A program made the position numbers and the translations under genes. The notes under the pieces are model-generated. The model saw only the letters and a program-made list of their open reading frames with translations, searched no databases and had not been told where the DNA came from. DNA of 64,000 nt from Betaproteobacteria bacterium (lineage in GTDB: Bacteria > Pseudomonadota > Gammaproteobacteria > Burkholderiales > Rhodocyclaceae). How positions within the stretch are numbered: position 1 is the first letter of the stretch; the number at the start of each line of letters is the position of its first letter. Of this stretch, positions 31,705 to 42,015 are shown piece by piece. The DNA is taken from the NCBI GenBank assembly GCA_020621405.1, contig JAHRYN010000002.1:795676-859675 (forward strand). Reading direction: 5' to 3'.

Positions 31705-33199
31705 AACCCTCTCGCCGGAAGTGAGCCATGCAGTAATCAAGCTCATGCTGCAGGCGCCCGAAACCCAGCGATTCGAATGCAAGCGCGTGTCCGGCAAGAT
31801 GGTGGGCAAGGCGCTTGAAACGATCTGCGCGATGGCAAATACCGAGGGCGGCTCGCTCCTGCTGGGTATCGAAGATCCCGGCAAGGAACGAGGCATTGCT
31901 CGCCTGTATGGCATCGGCGAAAACCCGGAAGCCGTCGATGAGTTGCTGCGCAAGTTGGCAACGCATTTACAGCCTTCAGTGGGCGATCTCGAACTGCAGC
32001 GCCTGCCCTGCACTTTGCGCGACGGTTCGCAAGGCGCCTTGTTGCGTATCCGGGTGCCTCGCAGCGACAAGGTGCACTCGATCCTCGATGGCGGCACCTG
32101 GATGCGCGGCGAGGCAAGCAACCGGGTGATGAATGCAGCCGAGATCACCGAGCTGTCGTATCGGCGCGGCGTACGCAGTGCCGAATCCGAGCCCGTGGAG
32201 GTCGATTTCGACTTGCTCGATACCGATGCCTGGCGACTGTTCCGGCAGGCGCGCGGGCTGTCGGGCAGCGAACTGCCAGAGCAGTTGTCCCGCATCGGGC
32301 TGGCGCAGAAGGTCGGCACCGAACTGAAACCACTGCGCGCCGCCGTGCTGCTGTTCGCCGACGAGCCCGGCGCGCTGCTGGCGGCGTCAGGCACGCGGGC
32401 GGACATACGGGTGTTCCATTACCGCGGCAACAAGATCGAACAGGGCGAAGTTCCGAACCTGAAAAAGACGCCGAAAACGATATCCGGCCCGCTGTACCAG
32501 CAGATCACCCGCGCACACGCCTATCTGATGGATGAACTAGCCGAGGGGCTGACGCTGGCGGCATCCGGCTTCCGGACCGTGCACCGCTACCCGGAGCGGG
32601 TGATCAAGGAAGCCATCACCAACGCGGTGATCCACCGCGACTACCACCTGAACCGCGACATCCGGATCCGCATCTTCGACAACCGCATCGAGATTGAAAG
32701 CCCCGGCCTGTTCGCCGGCAAGATCAGCGCAGCCAATATCCAGCGCGCCGGCTCGTTCTCGCGCAACCTCTTGCTGGCGCGCAACCTGCGCGAGTTTCCC
32801 GACCCGCCCAATGTCGATGCCGGCGAAGGCGTTCGCATGATGTTCAGCGTGATGCAGGCCAGCAAGCTGTTCCCGCCGTTCTATTCGGAGCTGAAGGAAC
32901 AGGCGCAGGAAGCCATCATGGTCATGCTGCTGAACGAGGAGCGCCCGCCGGTCTGGGAGCAGGTGAGCGACTGGATGGATCGCAACGGCGCAATCGGCAA
33001 CGCCGATCTGTGCAGGATCGCCAGCCTCGACACGCTGAAGGCATCGAAGCTGCTGAAGCGCTGGGTCGATCAGGGTGTGCTGGTGGCCGACCCGACCCGG
33101 GCCAAGCGCAACATGGTCTATTACAAGCCACTGCAGAACGACATCGGGCAGGAGGAGTTGTTGCCCGGCAGGCTGGAGGATGGCAACGAACCCGGTTAA
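31697..33199 (+). CDS. AlbA_2 (Schlafen-type) plus GHKL-ATPase DNA-binding protein in the hsd cassette
   Basis: The 500-residue protein has an N-terminal AlbA_2/divergent AAA-4 domain (RFECKRVSGKMVGKALETICAMANTEGG; LLLGIED) and, near 300-380, a GHKL-type ATPase fold with N-box EAITNAVIHRDY. A C-terminal winged-helix-like part follows (DLCRIASLDTLKASKLLKRWVDQGVLV). Such proteins are often found in type I R-M cassettes; their job there is unclear and may be regulation or an added defence. It overlaps hsdS by 8 bases and has GAGG upstream. Its stop lies inside a 24-bp palindrome. Confidence 0.85.
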   Translation: MHETLSPEVSHAVIKLMLQAPETQRFECKRVSGKMVGKALETICAMANTEGGSLLLGIEDPGKERGIARLYGIGENPEAVDELLRKLATHLQPSVGDLELQRLPCTLRDGSQGALLRIRVPRSDKVHSILDGGTWMRGEASNRVMNAAEITELSYRRGVRSAESEPVEVDFDLLDTDAWRLFRQARGLSGSELPEQLSRIGLAQKVGTELKPLRAAVLLFADEPGALLAASGTRADIRVFHYRGNKIEQGEVPNLKKTPKTISGPLYQQITRAHAYLMDELAEGLTLAASGFRTVHRYPERVIKEAITNAVIHRDYHLNRDIRIRIFDNRIEIESPGLFAGKISAANIQRAGSFSRNLLLARNLREFPDPPNVDAGEGVRMMFSVMQASKLFPPFYSELKEQAQEAIMVMLLNEERPPVWEQVSDWMDRNGAIGNADLCRIASLDTLKASKLLKRWVDQGVLVADPTRAKRNMVYYKPLQNDIGQEELLPGRLEDGNEPG

Positions 33200-33214
33200 T
33201 CCGGATTAACCGGG
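33191..33214. promoter_or_regulatory. 24-bp perfect palindrome at the end of the AlbA/GHKL gene
   Basis: Half-site CCCGGTTAATCC is followed at once by its reverse complement, with the gene's TAA stop inside the left half. There is no loop and no T-run, so a protein-binding dyad is as likely as a terminator. Confidence 0.6.
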
Positions 33215-33224
33215 GATGAGCAGT

Positions 33225-33319
33225 TTGTTATCCAGTCCGTCGGATAACAACGGCGACCGCCTGATAATTTTGTTTAAAAACAACCGGCTGCAGATTGCTT
33301 GTTATCCTCGAATCTGCAG
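33225..33319. repeat. Nested inverted-repeat element, copy A
   Basis: TTGTTATCC at 33225 and GGATAACAA at 33242 form 9-bp arms around 8 bp. Then come the AT-rich inverted repeat TTGTTT-AA-AAACAA at 33270-33283 and another TTGTTATCC at 33299-33307. That last half-site lies in the loop of a third hairpin with arms CTGCAGATT/AATCTGCAG (33288-33319). The first-to-last half-site distance is 74 bp. Confidence 0.8.
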
Positions 33320-33364
33320 GCGCCAGATGGTGGATACGCACGCAATCCTGCGTCGGAGCAGGCC

Positions 33365-33448
33365 GGTTGTTATCCAGATGCCTGGATAACAACCAGAATG
33401 GAACAAAAAAAATATTAAAAACATGAGCTTGTTTTTTTCTCATTATCC
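33365..33448. repeat. Nested inverted-repeat element, copy B
   Basis: Arms GGTTGTTATCCA/TGGATAACAACC (12 bp, 6-bp loop) are followed by an AT-rich inverted repeat AAAAACA-N6-TGTTTTT (33417-33436) and a half-site ATTATCC at 33442. Half-site spacing is 73 bp, as in copies A and C. Confidence 0.78.
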
Positions 33449-33615
33449 CTGTTGCGGTAATCAGCTTTGCTGATCCCGTGCCGCACTGTGCATGCGTCGG
33501 ATCAACGACGCCCGCGCAGAATCGACGTTGCAGCAGGCTGATGATTCCGGGCAGGGGGTAAGCAGACAGGCAGCATGATCGCTGCGATGACGAGCGACAT
33601 CGGCAGGTGTCTTGC
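33449..33615. other. Spacer between repeat copies B and the 21-bp repeats
   Basis: No gene is evident. A short inverted repeat ATCAGCTTTGCTGAT lies at about 33460-33474. Otherwise I see nothing recognisable. Confidence 0.4.
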
Positions 33616-33668
33616 CACAGGAGCTCTGGCCTTTAGCACAGGAGCTCAGCCTGCTACCACAGGAGCTC
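33616..33668 (+). repeat. Three 21-bp-spaced CACAGGAGCTC repeats
   Basis: The 11-mer CACAGGAGCTC occurs at 33616, 33637 and 33658, exactly 21 bp apart, that is two helical turns, so bound proteins would face the same side. The intervening 10-mers differ. The array lies between copies B and C of the nested repeat and about 150 bp before hsdM. Confidence 0.85.
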
Positions 33669-33701
33669 GCAAACCCGGTCAGGCAAACACCGGGAAGAAC
33701 C

Positions 33702-33787
33702 GTTTGTTATCCATGCGGCCGGATAACAAACCCCGATCGACATGGTTTTGTTTATAAAACAATGGCTTGCGAAACCACTTATTATCC
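33702..33787. repeat. Nested inverted-repeat element, copy C
   Basis: Arms GTTTGTTATCC/GGATAACAAAC (11 bp, 8-bp loop) are followed by TTGTTT-ATA-AAACAA at 33748-33762 and a half-site TTATTATCC at 33779-33787. Half-site spacing is 75 bp. This copy ends 32 bases before the hsdM start, so it probably contains or controls the hsdM promoter (TATTAT at 33780-33785 could be a -10). Confidence 0.8.
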
Positions 33788-33818
33788 CGGACGCTCGCCA
33801 CAACCTCTTTACACCCCC

Positions 33819-35276
33819 ATGAATGCTTCAACCCTCGTCCAGAAGGTCTGGAATTTCTGCCACACGCTGCGCGACGATGGCGTGGGCTACGGTGACTACC
33901 TTGAACAGCTCACCTATCTGCTGTTCCTGAAGCTGGCGCACGAGTATTCCGAGCCGCCGTACGAGCGCAACACGCACATCCCGAAAAGCTGCGACTGGAC
34001 GACCCTGCGCAACCGCACCGGCGAGCCGCTGGAGGCACACTACTTGAGTGTGCTGCACAAGCTGGGGCAGGAGCCGGGCATGTTGGGCGCGATCTTTTTC
34101 AAGGCGCAGAACAAGATACAGGACCCGGCCAAGCTGGCGCGGCTGGTGCAGATGATCGACGCCGAGCGCTGGATCAGCCTCGATACCGACACCAAGGGCG
34201 ACCTGTACGAGGGCCTGCTGCAGAAGAATGCGGAAGACACGAAGAGCGGAGCCGGCCAGTACTTCACGCCGCGCGCGCTGATCGAGGCCATGGTGGCCTG
34301 CGTGCAGCCGGCGCCGATGAAAACCATCGCCGATCCGGCCTGCGGCACCGGCGGTTTCTTTCTCGGCGCCTACAACTGGCTGAACCGCCCGGACGCCAAC
34401 CTGAACAAGCGGCAGAAGGAATTCCTGCGCGACCGGACCTTCCACGGCAACGAAATCGTGCCCGGCACGCGCCGCATGTGCCTGATGAACCTGTTCCTTC
34501 ACAACATCGGTGAACTGGATGGCGAACCGCTGGTGGAACGCACCGATGCGCTGATTTCAGACCCCGGCAAACGCTTCGACTATGTGCTGGCCAATCCGCC
34601 CTTCGGCAAGAAGAGCAGCATGACCATCACCAATGAGGATGGGGAAGAGGACCGCGATGCGCTGACCTACCAGCGGCAGGACTTCTGGGAAACCACGTCG
34701 AACAAGCAGCTCAACTTCCTGCAGCACATCGTCACCATATTGAAGGACAACGGTCAGGCCGCCGTGGTGCTGCCCGACAACGTGCTGTTCGAGGGCGGTG
34801 CGGGCGAGAAGATACGTCGCAAGCTGCTGGAAACCTGCGACGTGCACACGCTGCTGCGCCTGCCGACCGGCATCTTCTACGCACAGGGCGTGAAGGCGAA
34901 CGTACTGTTCTTCGACGCACGCCCGAAGGACGGCAAGGTGCACACAAAAGGAGTGTGGATCTACGACCTGCGCACCAACATGCACTTCACGCTGAAGACC
35001 CGGCAGCTGAAGCTTGCAGACCTGCAGGACTTCATCGAGTGTTACCGACCCGACAACCGGCATGAACGAACGGAGAACGAACGCTTCCGTTACTTCACGC
35101 ACGAAGCGCTGGTGGCGCGCGACAAGGCCAGTCTGGACATCTTCTGGCTGAAGGACGACAGCCTGGGCAAGCTGGACGACCTGCCGCCGCCGGACGTGCT
35201 GCAGCAGGAAATCATCGAGCACCTTGAGGCCGCCCTTCAATCATTCCGCGACGTGGCGGCAGGACTGGCGCGATAA
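33819..35276 (+). CDS. hsdM: Type I restriction-modification methyltransferase subunit
   Basis: The 485-residue protein starts MNASTLVQKVWNFCHTLRDDGVGYGDYLEQLTYLLFLKLA, the usual HsdM helical N-terminus. It has the AdoMet motif DPACGTGGFFLGAYNW near residue 173 and the catalytic ANPPFGKKS near 257, typical of N6-adenine methylases. It methylates the HsdS-defined site and forms the core of the restriction complex. No Shine-Dalgarno is seen before the ATG, unlike the other hsd genes. In-frame sequence continues upstream through the repeats but is not conserved-looking. It is separated from hsdS by another gene and a 619-bp spacer, so it has its own control. Confidence 0.94.
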   Translation: MNASTLVQKVWNFCHTLRDDGVGYGDYLEQLTYLLFLKLAHEYSEPPYERNTHIPKSCDWTTLRNRTGEPLEAHYLSVLHKLGQEPGMLGAIFFKAQNKIQDPAKLARLVQMIDAERWISLDTDTKGDLYEGLLQKNAEDTKSGAGQYFTPRALIEAMVACVQPAPMKTIADPACGTGGFFLGAYNWLNRPDANLNKRQKEFLRDRTFHGNEIVPGTRRMCLMNLFLHNIGELDGEPLVERTDALISDPGKRFDYVLANPPFGKKSSMTITNEDGEEDRDALTYQRQDFWETTSNKQLNFLQHIVTILKDNGQAAVVLPDNVLFEGGAGEKIRRKLLETCDVHTLLRLPTGIFYAQGVKANVLFFDARPKDGKVHTKGVWIYDLRTNMHFTLKTRQLKLADLQDFIECYRPDNRHERTENERFRYFTHEALVARDKASLDIFWLKDDSLGKLDDLPPPDVLQQEIIEHLEAALQSFRDVAAGLAR

Positions 35277-35313
35277 CTGCTTTCCTACCGGTAACCCGTT
35301 GCCCCCTTCCACC

Positions 35314-35808
35314 ATGCTCCTGATAGAAACCTTCGCCCCGGCCGACGCCGTACCGACCGAAACGCTGACCATGAGCTTCGAACTGCGCGGCAAGTGCCGG
35401 CTGCGCACGCGGCTCGATTCGGGCGAGGAGGTCGGACTGTTCCTGGCGCGCGGCACGATACTGCGCGGCGGCGACCTGCTGGCCGGCAACGACGGCCGCG
35501 TGGTGCGCGTCGCATCGGCGCCCGAGCGCGTGATCGAGGCGCGCAGCGATGACCCGCTGCTGATCGCGCGCGCCGCCTACCACCTGGGCAACCGCCACGT
35601 CGCGGTCGAAGTGCAGCGCGACCTGCTGCGCCTGGCCGCCGACCACGTGCTGGCGCAGATGCTGGCCGGCCTGGGGCTGGCGGTCAGCGAGACCGACGCA
35701 CCCTTCGAGCCGGAAGCCGGCGCCTACGGCGGGCACGCGGCACACCACACGCATGCCCACGCCGAAGAAACCGGCGCGAAACTGCACCTGTTCTCGGGCG
35801 GAGCCTGA
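35314..35808 (+). CDS. ureE: Urease nickel metallochaperone UreE
   Basis: This 164-residue UreE has the N-terminal peptide-binding domain (LRGKCRLRTRLDSGEEVGLFLARGTILRGGDLL) and a C-terminal metal domain ending with a His-rich tail (YGGHAAHHTHAHAEE). It donates nickel to the UreDFG-urease complex. It starts 37 bases after hsdM, so it resumes the urease operon after the restriction cassette. It probably depends on a transcript from upstream or from hsdM. Confidence 0.94.
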   Translation: MLLIETFAPADAVPTETLTMSFELRGKCRLRTRLDSGEEVGLFLARGTILRGGDLLAGNDGRVVRVASAPERVIEARSDDPLLIARAAYHLGNRHVAVEVQRDLLRLAADHVLAQMLAGLGLAVSETDAPFEPEAGAYGGHAAHHTHAHAEETGAKLHLFSGGA

Positions 35809-35878
35809 GCGCGATGGGGCAGTCGCTTCCGGCACGGACCGGACCCGCAGCGGGATTGCCGTCGTCCGGCAAGCGCGC

Positions 35879-36562
35879 ATGTCGATGACCCCGCTCGCGC
35901 TGGTCCGCCTGCTGCATCTGGCCAGCCCGACGCTACCGGTCGGCGCGTTCAGCTATTCGCAGGGGCTGGAGTGGCAGGTCGATTGCGGTGCCATCCGCAA
36001 CGAGCAGGATGCCGGCGAGTGGATAGTCGCGGTGCTCGACGCCGGCATCGCGCAGTTCGAGCTGCCGTTGCTGGCCGCGCTGATGCACGCATGGTCCGAA
36101 ACGGACACAACGGCGCTGCATGCGCTCAACGACGACTATCTGGCCAGCCGCGAAGGCGCCGAACTGCGCGCCGAAACCGTGCAGATGGGCTACTCGTGCG
36201 TGCAGCTGCTGAAGGCGCTGGATGCCTGCAGCGCGGTGGCCGACGTGCTGGCCGGACTGACCGAACCCGCCTTCCCGACCGCGTGGTCCGGCGCGGCGGT
36301 CGCGCTGGACGTGCCGGTCGAGCCGGCACTGACCGCCTGGACCTGGGCCTGGGCGGAAAACCAGGTGATGGCGGCGCTCAAGGCGGTACCGCTGGGCCAG
36401 ACCGCCGGCCAGCGGCTGCTGATGACGCTGGGCGAGGCCATCCCGGCGCGCGTTGCAACGGCCATCACACTGCCGCGCGCGCGCTGGAGCAGTTTCTCGC
36501 TGGGTCTGGCGCTGGCCAGCTGCCGCCATGAAACCCAGTATTCGCGGCTGTTCCGTTCATGA
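35879..36562 (+). CDS. ureF: Urease accessory protein UreF
   Basis: The 227-residue all-helical protein contains ASPTLPVGAFSYSQGLEWQVDCG near the start and ends HETQYSRLFRS, both family signatures. UreF bridges UreD-urease and the GTPase UreG. It lies 70 bases after ureE; the ATG at 35879 gives the standard length. Confidence 0.94.
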   Translation: MSMTPLALVRLLHLASPTLPVGAFSYSQGLEWQVDCGAIRNEQDAGEWIVAVLDAGIAQFELPLLAALMHAWSETDTTALHALNDDYLASREGAELRAETVQMGYSCVQLLKALDACSAVADVLAGLTEPAFPTAWSGAAVALDVPVEPALTAWTWAWAENQVMAALKAVPLGQTAGQRLLMTLGEAIPARVATAITLPRARWSSFSLGLALASCRHETQYSRLFRS

Positions 36563-36576
36563 ACCCGGAACGCCAC

Positions 36577-36601
36577 TGTAGGAGCGAGCCATGCTCGCGA
36601 T
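36577..36601 (+). repeat. REP element, first of three before ureG
   Basis: GTAGGAGCGAGCCATGCTCG followed by CGA matches the copies at 7569 and 15574. It sits 15 bases after the ureF stop. Confidence 0.85.
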
Positions 36602-36642
36602 TCCCGACGCCAAATCCGCGCCTGCCGTTGATCAGCGCCCGC

Positions 36643-36668
36643 GTCGCGACTATGGGTCGCTCCTACAA
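36643..36668 (-). repeat. REP element, degenerate inverted copy
   Basis: The reverse complement reads TTTGTAGGAGCGACCCATAG followed by TCGCGA, a diverged REP paired head-to-head with the copy at 36577. Confidence 0.75.
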
Positions 36669-36688
36669 AAACACGCCGACCGTCCCTC

Positions 36689-36713
36689 GCAGGAGCGAAC
36701 CATGATCGCGAAC
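36689..36713 (+). repeat. REP element, third copy before ureG
   Basis: GCAGGAGCGAACCATGATCG followed by CGAAC is a third REP variant with compensating changes in its two arms (GAGCGA/ATCGCG region), which suggests the palindrome is maintained. Confidence 0.75.
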
Positions 36714-36753
36714 ACGCCGAACCATCACTTGAACCCTCCGTGAAAGGACCCCG

Positions 36754-37383
36754 ATGAACACCACCACCCAGCCCCGCCCGCCGCTGCGCGTGGGCATAGG
36801 CGGCCCGGTCGGCTCCGGCAAGACGGCGCTGACGCTGGCGCTGTGCCGCGCGCTGCGCACGCGCTACAACATTGCCGCCGTCACCAATGACATCTACACC
36901 GAGGAGGATGCGCAGTTTCTGGTGCGCAACGAGGCCTTGCCGCCGGAGCGCATCATCGGCGTGGAGACCGGCGGCTGCCCGCACACCGCGATCCGCGAGG
37001 ACGCCTCGATCAACCTCGAGGCGGTTGCCCGGCTGAACGCCCGCTTTTCCGGGCTGGAAGTGATCCTGATCGAATCCGGCGGCGACAACCTCGCCGCCAC
37101 CTTCAGCCCCGAGCTGTCCGACCTGACGCTGTACGTGATCGACGTGGCCGCCGGCGACAAGATTCCGCGCAAGGGCGGGCCGGGCATCTGCAAGTCCGAC
37201 CTTCTGATCATCAACAAGATCGATCTGGCACCGATGGTCGGCGCCTCGCTCGAAGTCATGGCGCGCGACGCGAAGAAGATGCGCGGCGAACGGCCCTTCG
37301 TGTTCTCGAACATGAAGACCGGCCAGAGCCTGGACGCCATCATCGACTTCATCGAACGCGAGGGGATGCTGGGCAAGGTCTGA
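36754..37383 (+). CDS. ureG: Urease accessory GTPase UreG
   Basis: The 209-residue SIMIBI-class GTPase has P-loop [14 protein letters not shown], the nickel-binding CPH in [28 protein letters not shown] and the guanine motif NKID. GTP hydrolysis drives nickel delivery to urease. A REP cluster of about 190 bases separates it from ureF, so its expression may be tuned separately. Confidence 0.96.
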   Translation: MNTTTQPRPPLRVGIGGPVGSGKTALTLALCRALRTRYNIAAVTNDIYTEEDAQFLVRNEALPPERIIGVETGGCPHTAIREDASINLEAVARLNARFSGLEVILIESGGDNLAATFSPELSDLTLYVIDVAAGDKIPRKGGPGICKSDLLIINKIDLAPMVGASLEVMARDAKKMRGERPFVFSNMKTGQSLDAIIDFIEREGMLGKV

Positions 37384-37468
37384 CGCAGATCAACGCGGCG
37401 GAACCGCCTTCCCGGGGGCCAGGGTGCCGGCGATCGGCTATCCTTGCCGGCTCATCCGAGGAACCATC

Positions 37469-38545
37469 ATGTCCGCACCCCGCAACGACACCTTCCTGCG
37501 CGCACTGCTGCGCCAGCCCACCGATTACACGCCGATCTGGCTGATGCGCCAGGCCGGCCGCTACCTGCCGGAATACTGCGCCACGCGCCGGCGTGCCGGC
37601 AGTTTCCTGCAGCTGTGCAAGTCGCCGGCCATGGCCTGCGAAGTCACGCTGCAGCCGCTGGAGCGCTTTCCGCTGGACGCCGCCATCCTGTTCTCCGACA
37701 TCCTGACGGTGCCGGACGCGATGGGCCTGGGCCTGTATTTCGCCGAGGGCGAGGGGCCGAAGTTCGAGCGCCCGCTGCGCACGGAAGCCGCCATCCGAGC
37801 GCTGCAGGCACCGGACCCAATGGACGGACTGCGCTACGTGATCGACGCAGTCGGCGAAATCCGCCGCGCGCTCGACAACTCGGTGCCGCTGATCGGCTTT
37901 TCCGGCAGCCCGTGGACGCTGGCCTGCTACATGGTCGAGGGTGGCGCGTCGGACGACTACCGCCACCTGAAGACGCTGATGCTGGACCGCCCGGACCTGC
38001 TGCACCACATGCTGGGCATCACTGCCGACGCGGTCACCGCCTACCTGAACGCCCAGATCGAAGCCGGCGCGCAGGCGGTGATGATTTTCGACTCCTGGGG
38101 CGGCGCGCTGTCGGCACACGGCTACCGCGAGTTCTCGCTCGCCTATATGCAGCGCATCATCGCCGGCCTCAGGCGCGAGCACGACGGCGAGCGCGTGCCG
38201 GTCATCATGTTCACCAAGGGCGGCGGCCAGTGGCTGGAGGCGCAGGTCGAGGCCGGCGCCGACGCGCTCGGACTGGACTGGACCACCGACATCGGCGAAG
38301 CGCGCCGGCGCGTCGGGCACAAGGTCGCCCTGCAGGGCAACTTCGATCCGACCGCGCTGTTCGCGCACCCGGCAGCCATCGCCCGGGAAGCCGAACGCAT
38401 CCTGGACAACTTCGGTCCGCACCCGGGCCATGTGTTCAACCTCGGACACGGCATCTCCCAACACACGCCTCCGGAGCACGTTTCAGCTCTGGTCGAGGCC
38501 GTGCACCGCCACAGCCGGGCGATTCGTGCCGGCACCCGCGGCTGA
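37469..38545 (+). CDS. hemE: Uroporphyrinogen III decarboxylase
   Basis: The 358-residue enzyme shows both HemE signatures: [15 protein letters not shown] near the N-terminus and [26 protein letters not shown] and the C-terminal GNFDPTALF follow. It removes four carboxyl groups from uroporphyrinogen III to give coproporphyrinogen III in haem and sirohaem-related synthesis. It is followed by a terminator-like hairpin; priA is transcribed in the same direction afterwards. Confidence 0.97.
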   Translation: MSAPRNDTFLRALLRQPTDYTPIWLMRQAGRYLPEYCATRRRAGSFLQLCKSPAMACEVTLQPLERFPLDAAILFSDILTVPDAMGLGLYFAEGEGPKFERPLRTEAAIRALQAPDPMDGLRYVIDAVGEIRRALDNSVPLIGFSGSPWTLACYMVEGGASDDYRHLKTLMLDRPDLLHHMLGITADAVTAYLNAQIEAGAQAVMIFDSWGGALSAHGYREFSLAYMQRIIAGLRREHDGERVPVIMFTKGGGQWLEAQVEAGADALGLDWTTDIGEARRRVGHKVALQGNFDPTALFAHPAAIAREAERILDNFGPHPGHVFNLGHGISQHTPPEHVSALVEAVHRHSRAIRAGTRG

Positions 38546-38600
38546 TCGGCGCCCTGTGCAGCTTTGCGCAGGGCATGCAAAAAGTTGATCAGGGGTTGAC

Positions 38601-38609
38601 TTATGCACA
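38601..38609 (+). promoter_or_regulatory. DnaA-box-like sequence 1
   Basis: TTATGCACA fits the relaxed TTATNCACA DnaA box. It lies in the 310-bp hemE-priA spacer. Confidence 0.45.
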
Positions 38610-38658
38610 GTCGGCCGCTCAGGGCGCCGGTAAGCCATTGATGGCAGCGTGGTTTTAC

Positions 38659-38700
38659 CCTTCAAAGTCAAGATTATGATTTTGAAGGAAAATTTTTTTT
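38659..38700 (+). terminator. Rho-independent terminator after hemE
   Basis: Arms CCTTCAAA/TTTGAAGG with a 14-base loop are followed by a run of eight T (38693-38700). It lies about 110 bases after the hemE stop. Confidence 0.75.
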
Positions 38701-38775
38701 CTTGACGCCTGTTCAAAAATTTGATGGAACTTGCCTGCCGTCAAGTCACTGATCGGCACGAAGTTTCCCACAAAG

Positions 38776-38784
38776 TTATCCACA
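38776..38784 (+). promoter_or_regulatory. DnaA box (TTATCCACA)
   Basis: This is a perfect consensus DnaA box, 72 bases before the priA start and downstream of an AT-rich stretch (38650-38720). It may be a DnaA-controlled promoter for priA or a DnaA-titration site. The full cluster of boxes expected for an origin is not seen. Confidence 0.6.
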
Positions 38785-38855
38785 GCCTTTTCATGCTCCA
38801 AACCCCTGCCGGATGAGTGCGTTGCGGACAACAGCGACCAGTCTTCTCGAACGAT

Positions 38856-41081
<2,226 letters not shown>

Positions 41082-41237
41082 GCCCGGTCATCCGCCCCCG
41101 CTGACGGACGCGTGATTTTTTTGCGGTCGACACACTTTTTTGGATTCTGGAAAGCGGCTTGCCGCCCAGCGCGACCCAATGAGTCCGGCACGCTGCTACG
41201 CTCGCATGACCAAACAATAACGATCGAGGTTTTATCC

Positions 41238-41921
41238 ATGTCAGCCATCCTGCGCCTGCTGTCCACCGCAGCCCTCGCCGCCGCACCGGCGCTCTCCTTC
41301 GCCGCCCCGCTGGCCAACGGCAGTCTCGAATCCAGCGCCGCCGGTTACATAGAGACCGTATCCGCGAACACGACCGCCAACGGCTGGACCGTGTCCGGAG
41401 CCAACATCGAATACGTCAAGGCCGGCTACAGCGGTGCCGGCGACACGGTGGGCGCGGCCATGGAGGGGCTGTGGTTCGTCGACCTCAACGGCACCCAGGG
41501 ACCGGGCACGATCAGCCAGACCTTCGACACGATCGCCGGCCAGTGGTACCGCGTCGACTACTGGATGTCCGGCAACGCCGGCCCCAATGGCAGCACGTCA
41601 GCCGACGGCGCCAAGAGCCTCGTGGCGCTGTGGAATGGCGCGACCGCGGACGCGGCGACCTATCTGCACCAGAGCGGCGACCGTTGGAGCAATCTGCGCT
41701 GGGAAGGTCATTCCTTCCTCGTGCAGGCCTCGGCCACCAGCAGCACGCTGGGCTTCCGCAGCACATCGACCGTCTACGCCGCGGCCGGCCCCTTCATCGA
41801 CGCGATTTCCGTCACCGCCGTCCCGGAACCCGCGGAAGCCGCGATGTGGCTGGCCGGCATCGGCATGCTGGCGGCAGTCAGCCGCCGGCGCCGTGCGCCG
41901 GGTGACCGCCCCGCCGCCTGA
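41238..41921 (+). CDS. Secreted PEP-CTERM-sorted protein, DUF642-like
   Basis: The 227-residue protein has a signal peptide (LLSTAALAAAPALSFAA), a beta-rich body beginning LANGSLESSAAGY and containing WYRVDYWMSGNAG, similar to DUF642/galactose-binding-like domains. It ends with a PEP-CTERM tail: VPEPAEAAMWLAGIGMLAA then RRRR. PEP-CTERM proteins are processed by an exosortase and usually act in exopolysaccharide-rich surface layers; the exosortase gene itself is not in this window. GAGG lies 9 bases before the ATG. Confidence 0.88.
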   Translation: MSAILRLLSTAALAAAPALSFAAPLANGSLESSAAGYIETVSANTTANGWTVSGANIEYVKAGYSGAGDTVGAAMEGLWFVDLNGTQGPGTISQTFDTIAGQWYRVDYWMSGNAGPNGSTSADGAKSLVALWNGATADAATYLHQSGDRWSNLRWEGHSFLVQASATSSTLGFRSTSTVYAAAGPFIDAISVTAVPEPAEAAMWLAGIGMLAAVSRRRRAPGDRPAA

Positions 41922-42015
41922 TCCGGCGCGCCTGCCTCCGGGCAGGCACACAGGCAGCGCTTGCGGCGGCGGCCGTTCTCGGGTTTCATCGGCGGCCGTT
42001 CCGACCGCCACCGCC

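Noticed and set aside
33225-33787. LacI-type operators, because the half-site GGATAACAA equals half of the E. coli lac operator
   Set aside because: The arms are separated by 6-8 bp, unlike LacI-family sites, and no LacI-family gene is present in the window.
33242-33787. Integron attC sites (GGATAAC...GTTATCC bounded, about 66 bp each)
   Set aside because: The core boxes do not fit RYYYAAC/GTTRRRY, there is no integrase and no cassette genes lie between copies. Kept only as a weak alternative.
33612-33818. N-terminal extension of HsdM through the CACAGGAGCTC repeats
   Set aside because: The frame is open by chance. HsdM proteins start at MNAS-like sequence and the extension consists of intergenic repeats and palindromes.
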